This document shows positions 5,618 to 5,988 of a stretch of 5,988 bases of DNA, piece by piece. The notes under the pieces were generated by a model. That model saw nothing but the letters and a program-made list of their open reading frames with translations, searched no databases and had not been told where the DNA came from. Each line of letters opens with the position of its first letter. Within the stretch, counting starts at the first letter, position 1. Source of the DNA: Anaerolineae bacterium (lineage in GTDB: Bacteria > Chloroflexota > Anaerolineae > Aggregatilineales > Aggregatilineaceae); assembly GCA_020848665.1 (NCBI GenBank), contig JADLHR010000352.1, positions 1 to 5,988 of the forward strand, read 5' to 3'. Position numbers and translations under genes: made by a program.

Positions 5618-5988
5618 ATGTTTGACACAGTTGAGAATGTACGCCACGCCCTGGACGCCCAGCAGTACATCGCCACCGACGAGATCGCGACGGTATTGTT
5701 TCTGGCCGAGTCGCTTGGCAAGCCGCTGCTGGCGGAAGGCCCGGCGGGGGTCGGCAAAACCGAGCTGAGCAAAGCCTGGGCCGGAGCGACCGGGCGCGAG
5801 CTGGTCCGCCTGCAATGCTACGAGGGGCTGGACGAGGGTAAGGCGCTTTATGAGTGGGAATACGCCAAGCAGATGCTCTACACGCAGCTTCTGCGTGACC
5901 GCCTCGCCCACCTGCTGGCCGACACGCGCTCGCTGTCCGAGGCGGCGGACCGGCTCGGCCAGGAAGAAGATGTGTTCTTCTCCGAGCG
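5618..5988 (+). CDS. MoxR-family AAA+ ATPase, CoxD-like (partial, runs off right edge)
   Basis: The first 123 residues of a MoxR-type AAA+ ATPase, a class of chaperone-like ATPases that often works with a von Willebrand factor A protein to insert metals or assemble enzyme complexes. The Walker A motif GPAGVGKT is at residues 41-48. It is followed by RLQCYEGLDEGKALYEWEY (from about residue 64), the signature of the CoxD-like subgroup, and KQMLYTQLLRDR. The visible part ends at EEDVFFSE, just before the expected Walker B region, so ATPase completeness cannot be judged. The start ATG has GAGGAGA (5604-5610) seven bases upstream. The gene lies downstream of the GYD gene on the same strand across array F. 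A CoxE-like VWA protein might be encoded next, but this lies outside the window and is only an expectation from family context. Confidence 0.9.
   Translation, partial: MFDTVENVRHALDAQQYIATDEIATVLFLAESLGKPLLAEGPAGVGKTELSKAWAGATGRELVRLQCYEGLDEGKALYEWEYAKQMLYTQLLRDRLAHLLADTRSLSEAADRLGQEEDVFFSE

Overview
The window is a 6 kb piece of a GC-rich bacterial chromosome carrying seven protein genes: five complete and two cut by the window edges. Clear purine-rich Shine-Dalgarno sites precede every start. The gene content (M3-family oligoendopeptidase, aldo/keto reductase, 23S-intervening-sequence-type four-helix protein, GYD-domain protein, and a MoxR ATPase with the CoxD-like LQCYEGLDEGKALYEW signature) fits Chloroflexota, perhaps an Anaerolineae-type lineage. 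That assignment is an inference from protein flavour; there is no rRNA in the window to confirm it.

Layout from left to right: the start of a leftward gene for an exported or membrane protein (1-57, only its signal-like N-terminus); a leftward oligoendopeptidase F gene (193-1977); a rightward aldo/keto reductase (2210-3193); a rightward four-helix-bundle protein (3430-3789) that is less GC-rich than its neighbours; a leftward membrane-anchored, TPR-like protein of unknown function (3996-4868); a rightward GYD-domain protein (5087-5413); and the start of a rightward MoxR-type AAA+ ATPase (5618 onward). The genes do not form an obvious pathway. They look like independent housekeeping or accessory genes, each separated by 135-236 bp. 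No promoter-sharing operon is evident, although the GYD and MoxR genes are co-directional.

The most striking content is between the genes. Every one of the six intergenic gaps contains the same kind of element: a run of degenerate 10-bp units carrying CAG (AAAGGCAGCG-like) followed by a run of complementary units carrying CTG (CTGCTCTTTG-like). The CAG or CTG triplets recur at almost exactly 10-bp steps, so each element is a large imperfect inverted repeat able to form a hairpin or cruciform. The arrays occur between tandem, divergent and convergent gene pairs alike, run right up to or into stop codons, and differ in copy number. This family of decamer-phased palindromic arrays is the candidate undescribed system of the window. 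No CRISPR, tRNA, rRNA, transposase or phage gene was found.
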